A DNA stretch of 64,000 nucleotides from CAZYVU01 sp964651435 (GCA_964651435.1 CAZYVU010000001.1:1-64000); one strand, 5' to 3'. Counted from the first letter of the stretch, positions 1 through 7,258 are shown. The notes: generated by a model from the sequence alone, not told the origin. Program-made: numbers and translations.

Positions 1-842
1 ATCCCCTCGTGCTCACAGAACAGCCGCCGGAGGCAGACGCCCTTCCTTACGCGGCATCGCCCCTGCCGCTTCCATGGCCCGAGGGCCCCGGACCGGTAAG
101 CCCTTTCCCTTCGTGGGACTTGCAAGAAAGGTTGGCTTATGGTTCTCTTCCCGGCGTGGTGGCCAGCGACCAACAGGACCGGCCCGAGGTGCTCAAGGCG
201 TACGCCATGATTCACCTCGAGGAAGACGTACGGCGAGAGGCGTTGGTTAAGGACTGGGGCGCCTTTGTCCGCTTCCTGCAGCTTGCCGCTGCCGAGTCGG
301 GGCATATGCTGAACTACACCTCTCTTTCCCGCGAGGCAGGCGTCTCAGTGCCCACCATAAAGTCCTATTACCAGCTTCTCGAAGACATGTTCGTCGGTTT
401 CCGTGTCTCTGCATTCACAAGAAGCCCCCGCAAGAACCTCCTTTCAACACCCAAGTTTCTCTTCTTCGACGTAGGCGTTCGCCATGCAACCGCCGGACTC
501 ACTCCCTCGCCCGACGTCGTCAGGGCCAACCCCGGACCCGTTTTTGAACAATGGGTGGGCGTGGAGCTCTGGAAACGCCTTCAGTACAGGGGTACGGGAC
601 GCCTTCACTATGAACGGAGCCGCGACGGCGCCGAAGTCGATTTCATCGTAGAGGAGGGTGCAACGCTGACGCCGGTAGAAGTCAAGTGGACGGACCGGCC
701 TACACCGAAAGATGCCCGCCACCTCATACGGTTCCTCACCGAGCACAAGGGTGCCGCCGAACACGGGTACGTCATCTGCCGGTGCCCAAGACCCCTTCAG
801 TTGCACGAGAACGTCACAGCCCTCCCCTGGTCCTCCCTTTAA
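1..842 (+). CDS. AAA ATPase with DUF4143 domain, C-terminal part (5' end outside window)
   Basis: The frame is open to the left window edge, so only the C-terminal ~280 residues are visible and the N-terminal AAA_14 ATPase domain with Walker A must lie upstream. What remains contains a winged-helix-like stretch (YTSLSREAGVSVPTIKSYY) followed by a PD-(D/E)XK-like block typical of DUF4143: an Asp in EVDFIVE, then PVEVK with the Glu-x-Lys pair. Proteins of this family are common accessory genes in anaerobes and archaea. Their substrate is unknown, and a role in DNA handling or as a toxin-like module is only suggested. The stop is 2 bases before the left inverted end of the transposase element, so the gene was not visibly truncated by it. 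A GTG at 9 is in frame but is unlikely to be the true start. Confidence 0.8.
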   Translation, partial: PLVLTEQPPEADALPYAASPLPLPWPEGPGPVSPFPSWDLQERLAYGSLPGVVASDQQDRPEVLKAYAMIHLEEDVRREALVKDWGAFVRFLQLAAAESGHMLNYTSLSREAGVSVPTIKSYYQLLEDMFVGFRVSAFTRSPRKNLLSTPKFLFFDVGVRHATAGLTPSPDVVRANPGPVFEQWVGVELWKRLQYRGTGRLHYERSRDGAEVDFIVEEGATLTPVEVKWTDRPTPKDARHLIRFLTEHKGAAEHGYVICRCPRPLQLHENVTALPWSSL

Positions 843-844
843 AA

Positions 845-879
845 AACTCTGGGGTCAGGTCTTGAAATAACACTTTTTT
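845..879 (+). repeat. Left inverted end of the RAYT element
   Basis: This 35-base end pairs with 1761-1795. It also carries the -35 box of the transposase promoter (TTGAAA at 862-867), so mobilisation and expression signals overlap. Confidence 0.9.
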
Positions 880-890
880 TCTGCTATACT
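862..890 (+). promoter_or_regulatory. Sigma-70-type promoter of the transposase, leaderless arrangement
   Basis: TTGAAA (862-867), 17-base spacer, TATACT (885-890). The start codon is at 899, only 8 bases past the -10 box, and no Shine-Dalgarno precedes it. The transcript is therefore predicted to begin at or within a few bases of the ATG. Confidence 0.65.
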
Positions 891-898
891 GTCTTAGA

Positions 899-1804
899 AT
901 GGCACGCCCGCTCCGCATCGAATATCCCGGCGCCCTGTACCATGTAACCTCGAGGGGAAACGCCGGGCAGAATATCTTCCTTACCGATCAGGACCGCCAC
1001 GTTTTTCTCCACACCCTGGGCTTCGTCGTGGAGCGCTTCCGGTGGATCTGCCATGCCTATTGCCTCATGAACAACCATTATCACCTCATTATCGAGACGC
1101 CTGAAGGGGACCTGTCCCGGGGCATGCGACAGCTCAACGGCATCTTTACGCAGAAATTCAACTGGCTTAATTATAGGACGGGCCACATATTTCAGGGACG
1201 CTTCAAAGCAATTCTTGTCGACAAGGAAAGTTATCTGCTTCAGCTTTCCCGGTATGTGGTTTTGAACCCGGTGAGGGCCGGCATGGTCGGGAAACCGGAA
1301 GACTGGAGGTGGAGCAGCTTCCTGGCCACCATCGGCAAGGTGGATGCCCCTGACTGGCTTACCGTCGACTGGCTCCTGGGACACTTCGGCAACGAAAGGA
1401 TGCGGGCGCAGCAATTGTTCCGGGGTTTTGCGATGGAGGGAATGACCCTTGAATCGCCCTGGAAGGACCTCTCGGGGCAAATCTTCCTCGGCGGAAAAGA
1501 TTTCATTGACAAGGCCAAGACCAAGCTCCTGCCGGCCGATGGCGGCGGAGAAATTCCGGAGGCACAGCGGGCCGCCGGTAGGCCCACCCTCGAGGAACTG
1601 TTGGGGCCGCCGGACCGGGCGAGGAGCCCTCTCCGCAATCGGGCAATCTTTGAGGCCCACGTAACATATGGCTACCGCCTCAAAGAGGTGGGCGACTACC
1701 TCGGCCTGCACTATGCGACAGTAAGCAAGATAGTTAAGAAAGTGGAGGGAAAGGGGGGAGAAAAAAGTGTCAAAGCAAGACCTGACCCCAGAGTTTGTGT
1801 ATGA
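899..1804 (+). CDS. REP-associated tyrosine transposase (Y1/HUH family) with C-terminal HTH
   Basis: This 301-residue enzyme is of the IS200/IS605-like Y1 family in its domesticated RAYT form, which nicks single-stranded DNA at palindromic REP-like sequences through a covalent tyrosine. The HUH motif is H60-Y-H62 in MNNHYHLIIE. The YVVLNPVRAG block carries the probable nucleophile Y119. Residues ~1-180 form the transposase domain. Residues ~235-290 resemble a DnaA-C/HTH DNA-binding tail (YGYRLKEVGDYLGLHYATVS). The last dozen residues are encoded by the right inverted end and are probably not conserved. The gene overlaps the following peptide gene by 38 bases in another frame. The domain assignment is strong; whether the element is still active is unknown. 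Confidence 0.9.
   Translation: MARPLRIEYPGALYHVTSRGNAGQNIFLTDQDRHVFLHTLGFVVERFRWICHAYCLMNNHYHLIIETPEGDLSRGMRQLNGIFTQKFNWLNYRTGHIFQGRFKAILVDKESYLLQLSRYVVLNPVRAGMVGKPEDWRWSSFLATIGKVDAPDWLTVDWLLGHFGNERMRAQQLFRGFAMEGMTLESPWKDLSGQIFLGGKDFIDKAKTKLLPADGGGEIPEAQRAAGRPTLEELLGPPDRARSPLRNRAIFEAHVTYGYRLKEVGDYLGLHYATVSKIVKKVEGKGGEKSVKARPDPRVCV
1761..1795 (-). repeat. Right inverted end of the RAYT element
   Basis: It is the inverted partner of 845-879. It encodes both the C-terminus of the transposase (frame 1) and the first nine or ten residues of the cysteine-repeat peptide (frame 2). The GTG start at 1767 lies inside it and a GGGGGGAG Shine-Dalgarno lies just outside at 1753-1760. Confidence 0.88.
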
Positions 1805-2060
1805 GCAGCCGAGGCTGATCGATCTGGCTGCCTCAGTGGCCCGTGGTGACTGCAAGCCTGGGAGCAGCGCTGCAGGGACCTGCGACACCGGGACTACCGT
1901 TGGGCTTTCGTCGTGCGGCGGGGGTTCGCTGGCCACGACGTGCGGCGGGGGCTCCGTTGCCCACGAGGGATGCAACGGCGGCAGCACGACCGATCTGGGC
2001 GACTGCAAACCAGGCAGTTCGGCTCACGGTGTCTGCAATTTTGGCTCCGTGGCCTCCTGA
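1767..2060 (+). CDS. Cysteine-repeat peptide, candidate RiPP precursor
   Basis: This is a 97-residue peptide. A short leader (residues 1-26) contains Y12-E-Q-P15-R-L-I-D-L20, resembling the Y-x-x-P leader motifs read by PqqD-like recognition domains. It is followed by seven units with Cys at 29, 39, 50, 59, 69, 80 and 90. Every unit reads C-x-x-G-[S/T]-x-[A/V/T]. Units 1 and 6 share GDCKPGSSA, yet six of those nine codons differ synonymously, which argues for selection on the peptide. GTG 1767 has a strong Shine-Dalgarno (GGAG at 1757-1760), but the first residues derive from the RAYT inverted end, and GTG 1797 is an alternative start. No radical-SAM, PqqD or lanthionine-type maturase is adjacent in the window. 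It is convergent with the next gene, with five bases between the stops. The precursor role is inferred; the repeat pattern is directly visible. Confidence 0.7.
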   Translation: MSKQDLTPEFVYEQPRLIDLAASVARGDCKPGSSAAGTCDTGTTVGLSSCGGGSLATTCGGGSVAHEGCNGGSTTDLGDCKPGSSAHGVCNFGSVAS

Positions 2061-2065
2061 CGGAT

Positions 2066-2791
2066 CTAAGCCTCGGGCCTGACCTCCTCCTGGCCGAAGA
2101 GGCGGTCCAGGGCCTCGCCGTTGCCCCCTGTGAGGTAGTCGGCCCAGAAGGGAACGAAGGCCTTACAGCATTCTGCAAAGAGCCGATCCCCGTCTATGGA
2201 GTCGACCATGTGCTCCCTGAAGTGTTCTTCCTGAAACTTGAGCACCTCCTGAAAATACTCTTTCGATTCGGACCCAAAGATGTACGGCGCGCTGAAGATA
2301 AGTGCTTCGTCGGCCGGTCCGACCAGGCGAACGTACCAGATGTCGCCGGCGGCCGTCTCCTTTTCTTCAGGCTCATTTTGTCGCACCACATCCCAGCGCC
2401 TGCCCGTCCCCAGCTCCTTGAAACCTATCCGGTGATCAGAAACCTCCAGAACCTCGTAAAAGCTGCTGTAGCTGTCGGACATGCGCCAGAGCAACGTGGG
2501 GCCCGGCTCTTGCAGATCCTCAGCCATGGGCGATCCGAGGAACCGCTCACAGACGGTCATGCCTCCGGAGCCAAAGCGTAGATCGAAATAGAGGTAAGGA
2601 ATGGAAAGGCTTTCCGGTACCCCTTCCTCCGTGCCGGGCCGAAACTCCCGCTCAAAGCCCTCGGCCAAACGGGCCAGTTCTTTGCCGTCTTCCTCAAATT
2701 CGACAATGTTGTGGTAAAAAAGGGTAACGCCCTGCAGCAACTGATAATACTCCTCCATGGGTGTTTCAGCAGCCTCTCCATTTCTGTTCAC
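2066..2791 (-). CDS. Conserved hypothetical protein resembling the core of SEC-C-associated proteins
   Basis: This is a soluble acidic protein of 241 residues with no signal peptide, membrane segment or cysteine cluster. The central part (MSDSYSSFYEVLEVSDHRIGFKEL, in two pieces: SSFYEVLEV and later GDIWYVRLVGP) is reminiscent of a block I associate with SEC-C motif proteins, but the C-terminal zinc-binding SEC-C motif itself is absent. GTG 2791 is chosen because AGGAGG lies six bases upstream of it. The gene is convergent with the cysteine-repeat peptide. I do not recognise a function, and the family resemblance is from memory. Confidence 0.6.
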   Translation of the reverse strand: MNRNGEAAETPMEEYYQLLQGVTLFYHNIVEFEEDGKELARLAEGFEREFRPGTEEGVPESLSIPYLYFDLRFGSGGMTVCERFLGSPMAEDLQEPGPTLLWRMSDSYSSFYEVLEVSDHRIGFKELGTGRRWDVVRQNEPEEKETAAGDIWYVRLVGPADEALIFSAPYIFGSESKEYFQEVLKFQEEHFREHMVDSIDGDRLFAECCKAFVPFWADYLTGGNGEALDRLFGQEEVRPEA

Positions 2792-2960
2792 GCTTTGCCT
2801 CCTGTACGCCTCTTTCGTTGTGCCATTTCCCTGCCTTGTCCGGCCTATCCTTTGATGCGGTTCATATCCCGCCCTCTTTCTCCGATTCCCCTTCTCCCTG
2901 CTTCTTCTGTTCCCTCATCGGCTCCGAGCAGCGAGCCGACTCACCACGATCGCTTCGCTC

Positions 2961-3060
2961 GAGCAGCGTCCCGCCGGGGCGGGACTTGATGAACGTTCCC
3001 CTCTAAGCTTAAACCGTAAAGCCACGGAGTGGCCGCTCTTCAACGAAGTGCTCCTCAAGC
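2961..3060 (+). repeat. Intergenic repeat copy A (inverted partner of 4235-4325)
   Basis: The 296-base gap 2792-3087 holds no convincing gene. Its right half matches the reverse complement of 4235-4325 in blocks: GAGC..TCCCG.., CTTGATGAAC (2985-2994), GGCCGCTC.TCAA and GTGCTCCTCAAG (3048-3059). It contains a hairpin at 2968-2985 (GTCCCGCC/GGCGGGAC). Left of 2961 I see only C/T-rich sequence. Confidence 0.6.
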
Positions 3061-3087
3061 GTCAGTGCTCCTCGTTCCAGGATTTCA

Positions 3088-4128
3088 CTATTGCCCCTTC
3101 ACGATCCGCATGGTGTCGCTTGCCTGAACCCTTTTTATGAAAACATCCCTCTTGTCCGTTGGTACGCTTACGTGATAGGTCCCCGGCCCCAGTTTGTATT
3201 TTCTAATATGGAGGTTGTTCTCGCGGTAGGTTCTATAGGGTACGTCCATTGCCTTGGACAGGGCGCTCGACGGCGTCTCCCTCGTCACCTCGACAACAAA
3301 CTCGGTGAGCGCCACGGGCCGGTAGAGCTCCCGCTCATATACGACAATACCGTACTTCTCGTGGTTCGTAATGATCTCCTTCAACGCCATGATCCGAAAG
3401 ATGTAGCGTTCCGTCTCCTCGGGCAGGTAGAGCTCGAAGAAATCCTTGGTGCCCTGGTTCGCCATAGCGTCTTTGAGCCTTTGGGCGCCGGCGTTGTACG
3501 CTGCCAGAGCAATAAACCAGTCGCCGAATTCGTTGTAAAGCCTCTTCAGGTGTGTCAGACCGGCCCGCGTCGACTTTCTGACCGTGTACCGCTCGTCGAT
3601 GTGGTCATTAATGACAAGACCCTCCCTCTTCCCCGTCTCCTGAATGAACTGCCACAGCCCTGCCGCCTGCGCCCTGGACAGGGCACGGGGGTTCAGGTAG
3701 CTTTCCGTTATGACGAGGTAGATGAGGTCCGCAGGTACGTTGACCCGCTGAATCTCTTCGTTTATGATGCCGTAGTACTTGAAGTACCGCTTCACCATGA
3801 CGGTCATGAGGCCCCGGTGTTCTATGAGCTGGAAGAACTCCCGCTCGTATCGCTCCCTCAGGTCGTCGCGCATAAGGGGGACTTTTTTGTCGCAGAGGAC
3901 CATGGACTCCGGTATGGCATCCAGGGAGTAGGGCATCAGCTCCCTACGCAGAGATGTCATGTCCTTTTCCACGTCCGCCAACTTCTTGTCAACCGCCGGT
4001 GCCTGCCCTTTCTTCTGTGCACCCGCCTGCGCCATCGCCCCGGGGGTTGCAAACAGAACAGCGACTGCCGCAAGCAGCACAACTGCCGCCGCGAACCAAG
4101 GCAGGTAATTCAGCCTTCTATCCCTCAT
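3088..4128 (-). CDS. Membrane/periplasmic lytic murein transglycosylase (MltD-like)
   Basis: This SLT-domain enzyme cleaves peptidoglycan between MurNAc and GlcNAc with formation of 1,6-anhydroMurNAc. Residues ~8-34 form a signal peptide or anchor (LPWFAAAVVLLAAVAVLF..). A coiled region ~50-115 precedes the SLT domain, with catalytic Glu ~142 in VITESYLNPRALS, then AAGLWQFIQETG and the AAYNAG motif. The C-terminus (GPGTYHVSVPT) is a short degenerate LysM-like tail rather than full LysM repeats. ATG 4128 is preferred because GAGGA sits eight bases upstream and the signal peptide follows directly. An upstream ATG at 4176 is in frame. The gene stands alone between two inverted copies of an intergenic repeat. 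Confidence 0.85.
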   Translation of the reverse strand: MRDRRLNYLPWFAAAVVLLAAVAVLFATPGAMAQAGAQKKGQAPAVDKKLADVEKDMTSLRRELMPYSLDAIPESMVLCDKKVPLMRDDLRERYEREFFQLIEHRGLMTVMVKRYFKYYGIINEEIQRVNVPADLIYLVITESYLNPRALSRAQAAGLWQFIQETGKREGLVINDHIDERYTVRKSTRAGLTHLKRLYNEFGDWFIALAAYNAGAQRLKDAMANQGTKDFFELYLPEETERYIFRIMALKEIITNHEKYGIVVYERELYRPVALTEFVVEVTRETPSSALSKAMDVPYRTYRENNLHIRKYKLGPGTYHVSVPTDKRDVFIKRVQASDTMRIVKGQ

Positions 4129-4234
4129 AGCCCAATTCCTCATTTCCTCAATTACTCTCATTCCCCCATTTCCCATTCCCTATATCCTAAGGGTACACGT
4201 GGCCGCTTCGCTTGGGGAGCGGCTGCAAAGCAGC

Positions 4235-4325
4235 CTTGAGGAGCACTCCGTTTGATGAGCGGCCTGCGGCCTTGACGATTCAAACCTAAAGCGCACTGTT
4301 CATCAAGGTCCCAACGGGATCGCTC
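4235..4325 (-). repeat. Intergenic repeat copy B (inverted relative to copy A)
   Basis: The 228-base gap 4129-4356 contains no gene. It carries GTTCATCAAG (4298-4307), GAGCGGCC and CTTGAGGAGCAC (4235-4246), the reverse complements of blocks in 2961-3060. The surrounding bases include further short palindromes (GGCCTGCGGCC, GCGTCAGCGC). Confidence 0.6.
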
Positions 4326-4356
4326 ATAAAGCGTCAGCGCTCGCCTCCCCTTTTCT

Positions 4357-4578
4357 TCATCCTTCCTTCACCGTCCGGTTCAGCATGTTGACCCTATTGG
4401 CCATGCGGTCGATAAGCGCCTTCAGGTCCACCTGAAGAGAGGCCATGCTCTGGGGCCTCTTCCGGTAAAGGGCCTCTACCTCCCCCTTCCAGTGCTCTAC
4501 CGTCTCCGCTTCCTTTTTGGCCACTTCCAGGTCGAGCCTCTTCCGCAGGTCGCGAACCATCTTTTCATTGATCTCCAT
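4357..4578 (-). CDS. Small conserved helical protein, function unknown
   Basis: This 73-residue charged protein is predicted to be nearly all helix (MEINEKMVRDLRKRLDLEV..), with no cysteines and no membrane segment. Its start overlaps the end of the DedA gene by 14 bases, so it is translationally coupled as the last member of the tatC-dedA series. I do not recognise the family. Confidence 0.65.
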   Translation of the reverse strand: MEINEKMVRDLRKRLDLEVAKKEAETVEHWKGEVEALYRKRPQSMASLQVDLKALIDRMANRVNMLNRTVKEG

Positions 4579-5140
4579 ACGATTTCTCCTCTTTTCGACG
4601 CATGATAGCGCGGTAGACCATGATAATAACGGCTACAGCGACGAGAACGGCAGGAACGATGTACTTTTCGTACTGTTTGATGTCGGAAACAAAGATATAG
4701 ACCACGTTGCCAAAGGAGTAGCCGAGGACGGATACAATGACGCTCCAGAGGGCGCTGCTCAAGGCGCTGTAAAGAAAGAAGGTCCGCTTATTGATGTCCG
4801 TGCAGCCAAGGAGCGATAGGATAATGCCCCGCACACCGACAAAGAACCTCACCAGAAAGATGATGTGATTACCGTACCGGTTAATAATCCTGTTTGCCAG
4901 GGGAACGCGCCTTTTCAAGGCATCGTACCGCTCGATGAGATTCCTCTTGAAGAGCTTGCCGAGAAGAAAGAACGTCCCGTCGCCGGCCAGCGTTCCGAGG
5001 AACGCGCAAAGCATGACCTTGTCGAGCTCCAGGTAACCCAGCTTTGAGAATATGCCCCCCAGCAGCACCGTGGTCTCGCCTTCCAGAAAGGTGCCCACGA
5101 GTATTGCGGCATAGCCGTACTTTGCGATGTAGGCTTCCAT
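4565..5140 (-). CDS. DedA/VTT-family inner-membrane protein
   Basis: This 191-residue polytopic protein of the SNARE-associated (VTT) family has been linked to flipping undecaprenyl phosphate or other phospholipids and to envelope homeostasis. Family features are the re-entrant E-G-x-T stretch in GTFLEGETTVLLGG, the conserved R-F-x-x-G-x-R in VRFFVGVRGIILSL, and hydrophobic segments at ~10-30, 40-60, 95-115, 125-150 and 160-180. It sits 19 bases downstream of tatC and overlaps the next small gene, which places it in an envelope-biogenesis operon. Confidence 0.9.
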   Translation of the reverse strand: MEAYIAKYGYAAILVGTFLEGETTVLLGGIFSKLGYLELDKVMLCAFLGTLAGDGTFFLLGKLFKRNLIERYDALKRRVPLANRIINRYGNHIIFLVRFFVGVRGIILSLLGCTDINKRTFFLYSALSSALWSVIVSVLGYSFGNVVYIFVSDIKQYEKYIVPAVLVAVAVIIMVYRAIMRRKEEKSYGDQ

Positions 5141-5159
5141 GAGCTACATGTTAATCGAT

Positions 5160-5885
5160 TCAACCGGTCAGGTCAACAGAGGTGCCTTTTTTACGCTTTT
5201 GCTCCCCCATGCGCATCAGGATAATCCCTATCTCGTAGAGCACGTAGGTTGGGGCTGCGAGAAGCATCATGTTGTACACATCCGGGGTGGGGGTGATGAG
5301 CGCAGACCCTATGACGATGAAAAGGGCCGCGAAGCGCCTCGTCTTCGTAAGCATGCTCACCTTGAGGATGCCCAGACGGCCGAGTGCCATAAGGATGACG
5401 GGCACTTCAAAGGTAATGCCGAAGGCAAAGGTCATGGCCGTGGCGAAAATGACGAAGCGTTCGACGGAGATCATGGGCATTATGGCGGCACTCCCGTAGC
5501 CGAGGAGAAACTGGACGCCTGACGGCAGGACGATGAGGCAACAAAATAAGGCGCCGGTGTAGAACAGGAGTATGGCGAAGATGACAAAGATATATCCGTG
5601 CAGGGGGCGAACCTGAAAGAGGGGCCGAAACTGGTGCCAGGCCAGAAAAAAGAGGACGGGTATGGCGAAAAAGATCCCCGCATAGAGGGAGACCTCAACA
5701 GACGCGAGGAGCGCCTCCGGAAGACTGAGGTAATAGACCTTGATGTTGACCGTTTTGATCAGGAATGTGATAAGCCGCTTGGAGAAGAAAAAACTCCCAC
5801 CGCCGGCCAGGAACACGACGATGGCCCCCTTCCACAGGAACCCTCTCAGGGCCGCCAGGGCTATTCTTATTTTCTCCCGATCCAT
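5160..5885 (-). CDS. tatC: Sec-independent protein translocase subunit TatC
   Basis: This is the multispanning TatC subunit that, with TatB, binds twin-arginine signal peptides. The 241 residues contain six hydrophobic segments. Typical blocks are LPEALLASVEVSLYAGIFFAIPV, with the conserved Glu after the first periplasmic loop, and the F-A-F-G-I-x-F-E-V-P-V stretch. The conserved S-A-L-I-T-P-x-P-D motif follows (SALITPTPDVYN). The start overlaps the end of the DUF502 gene by 19 bases. No tatA or tatB is nearby, so they must be elsewhere. Signal peptide recognition is inferred from the family. Confidence 0.93.
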   Translation of the reverse strand: MDREKIRIALAALRGFLWKGAIVVFLAGGGSFFFSKRLITFLIKTVNIKVYYLSLPEALLASVEVSLYAGIFFAIPVLFFLAWHQFRPLFQVRPLHGYIFVIFAILLFYTGALFCCLIVLPSGVQFLLGYGSAAIMPMISVERFVIFATAMTFAFGITFEVPVILMALGRLGILKVSMLTKTRRFAALFIVIGSALITPTPDVYNMMLLAAPTYVLYEIGIILMRMGEQKRKKGTSVDLTG

Positions 5886-6484
5886 CCCTGCTCGACCCGT
5901 GCGGTCCCGATGGAGACGATATATCGCAGCGCCTGATCAACCGACATGCCCGTGGACATGACCTCGTCCTCTGGCACGAGGATGAGGAAACCCGAGGTGG
6001 GGTTTGGCGTTGTTGGAATGAAGACGGAGCAGAACAGGCCTTTTCCCTCCAGCCGCGTGCGGTTCACCACAAAGCCCAGCGCATACCGTCCGGGAAAAGG
6101 GAATTCGGCCAACACGACCTCTTGAAAGGAGCGCTTTTTCTCCGACGAAAAGGCCTCCGTCATATCCTTCACGGAGCTGTAAATGCCCTTGACAAAGGGA
6201 ATCCGCCTGAGGGTGCGCTCTCCCACGCCGATGACCCTCTTGCCCATGTAGTTCGATGTAAAGAGGCCCGTCAAATAGGCGATTATGAGAAAAAGAAAAA
6301 TCCCCACGCCCGGTATATACAATGCCCTCCCCGTGAACCGCTGGGAGATGTGCCGGACAAAAGGGGCCACAAGGACATCAAAGGACGAGATGACCAGCAT
6401 AATAACGTATGCCGTCACAAGAAGGGGGATCAGGACGAAGAGGCCCGTGACGAATTTCTTTCGTATGTGACCGGTCATGCCCAT
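5867..6484 (-). CDS. DUF502 family membrane protein
   Basis: This 205-residue protein has two N-terminal membrane segments (about residues 10-35 and 55-75) and a cytoplasmic or periplasmic domain. That domain contains the family blocks IPFVKGIYSSVKD and VFIPTTPNPTSGFLILVPE. The function is unknown; homologues are widespread in Proteobacteria, plants and cyanobacteria. ATG 6484 is used here, GTG 6505 and ATG 6478 are in frame, and none has a strong Shine-Dalgarno. It precedes and overlaps tatC. Confidence 0.88.
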   Translation of the reverse strand: MGMTGHIRKKFVTGLFVLIPLLVTAYVIMLVISSFDVLVAPFVRHISQRFTGRALYIPGVGIFLFLIIAYLTGLFTSNYMGKRVIGVGERTLRRIPFVKGIYSSVKDMTEAFSSEKKRSFQEVVLAEFPFPGRYALGFVVNRTRLEGKGLFCSVFIPTTPNPTSGFLILVPEDEVMSTGMSVDQALRYIVSIGTARVEQGWIGRK

Positions 6485-6562
6485 GGACTCTAATACTATC
6501 GGCACCGACCCCCAAAGTCAAAGGGTATTGGCAGCCGCCGCGGAAAGGCCGAAGGAGCGGCC

Positions 6563-7258
6563 CTACGGTGCGTAACGCGTCGGATCGGGGACGGATGCCT
6601 GAACAAAACCGCGCCTCCTGAGGATGCAACTGTCACAGAGCCCGCAGGCGAGCCCCTCGGGGGAAGGGTCATAGCAGCTCATCGTCAGCTCGTATTTCAC
6701 GCCCAGACGATGGCCATGCTGTATGATCTCCGCCTTCGTCATCTCGATGAGGGGCGTCTCGATGGTCACGACAAGCCTCCCCTCGACGGCGGCCTTGATG
6801 GCGAGGTTAGCCATGGCCTCGAATGCCCTGATATAATCGGGCCTGCAATCGGGGTAGCCCGAGTAGTCGAGCGCATGGACGCCGATGAAAATGTGGGAGG
6901 CCTCCAGAACCTCGGCCCACGCCAAGGCGTGGGAAAGAAAGATGGTGTTCCTGGCCGGCACATAGGTTACGGGAATGCCCTCTGCAATGTCCTGCGAGCT
7001 TCGGCCTTTCGGCACCTCGATGCTGTCCGTCAGGGCCGAATGGCCGAAGACCCTGAGGTCGATGGGAAGCACGAGGTGTTTCTTCACCCCCATGTGCCGC
7101 GCCACCTCGGCCGCCGTCTTCACCTCAAACCTGTTGCGCTGCCCATAGTCGAAGGTCAGGGCAAAGAGGGCGTATCCTTGCGCCTTGGCAACGGCCAGAA
7201 CGGTTGCTGAATCGATGCCCCCGCTCAAGAGAACGACGGCCTTGGAGGTCCCGCTCAC
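6563..7258 (-). CDS. queC: 7-cyano-7-deazaguanine synthase QueC
   Basis: This enzyme makes preQ0 from 7-carboxy-7-deazaguanine, ammonia and ATP in the queuosine pathway. The N-terminal PP-loop is SGGIDSATVL (residues ~12-21). The C-terminal zinc site has four Cys in CYDPSPEGLACGLCDSC. At 231 residues it is full length. It lies 11 bases downstream of the queuosine-precursor transporter gene, which supports a queuosine function. No preQ1 riboswitch is visible in the short spacers. Confidence 0.96.
   Translation of the reverse strand: MSGTSKAVVLLSGGIDSATVLAVAKAQGYALFALTFDYGQRNRFEVKTAAEVARHMGVKKHLVLPIDLRVFGHSALTDSIEVPKGRSSQDIAEGIPVTYVPARNTIFLSHALAWAEVLEASHIFIGVHALDYSGYPDCRPDYIRAFEAMANLAIKAAVEGRLVVTIETPLIEMTKAEIIQHGHRLGVKYELTMSCYDPSPEGLACGLCDSCILRRRGFVQASVPDPTRYAP

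Larger units (their letters stand above)
845..1795 (+). mobile_element. RAYT-type (REP-associated tyrosine transposase) element with 35-bp imperfect inverted ends
   Basis: Left end 845-879 begins AACTCTGGGGTCAGGTCTTG. The reverse complement of right end 1761-1795 begins with the same 20 bases. Over the 35 bases only the central five positions (866-870 against 1770-1774) disagree. The ends enclose one transposase gene. The right end lies inside the last codons of the transposase and at the same time encodes the first residues of the next gene. No target duplication is obvious, as expected for single-strand HUH enzymes. Copies elsewhere in the genome would confirm mobility; no other copy was seen in this window. 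Confidence 0.85.

Noticed and set aside
884..2008. Long open frame (374 codons) on the minus strand across the transposase
   Set aside because: It is antisense to a clearly conserved transposase, has no family features, and arises from high GC and codon bias.
3091..4239. 382-codon plus-strand frame opposite the lytic transglycosylase
   Set aside because: It is the reverse-strand shadow of a conserved SLT gene and has no start signal or recognisable domain.
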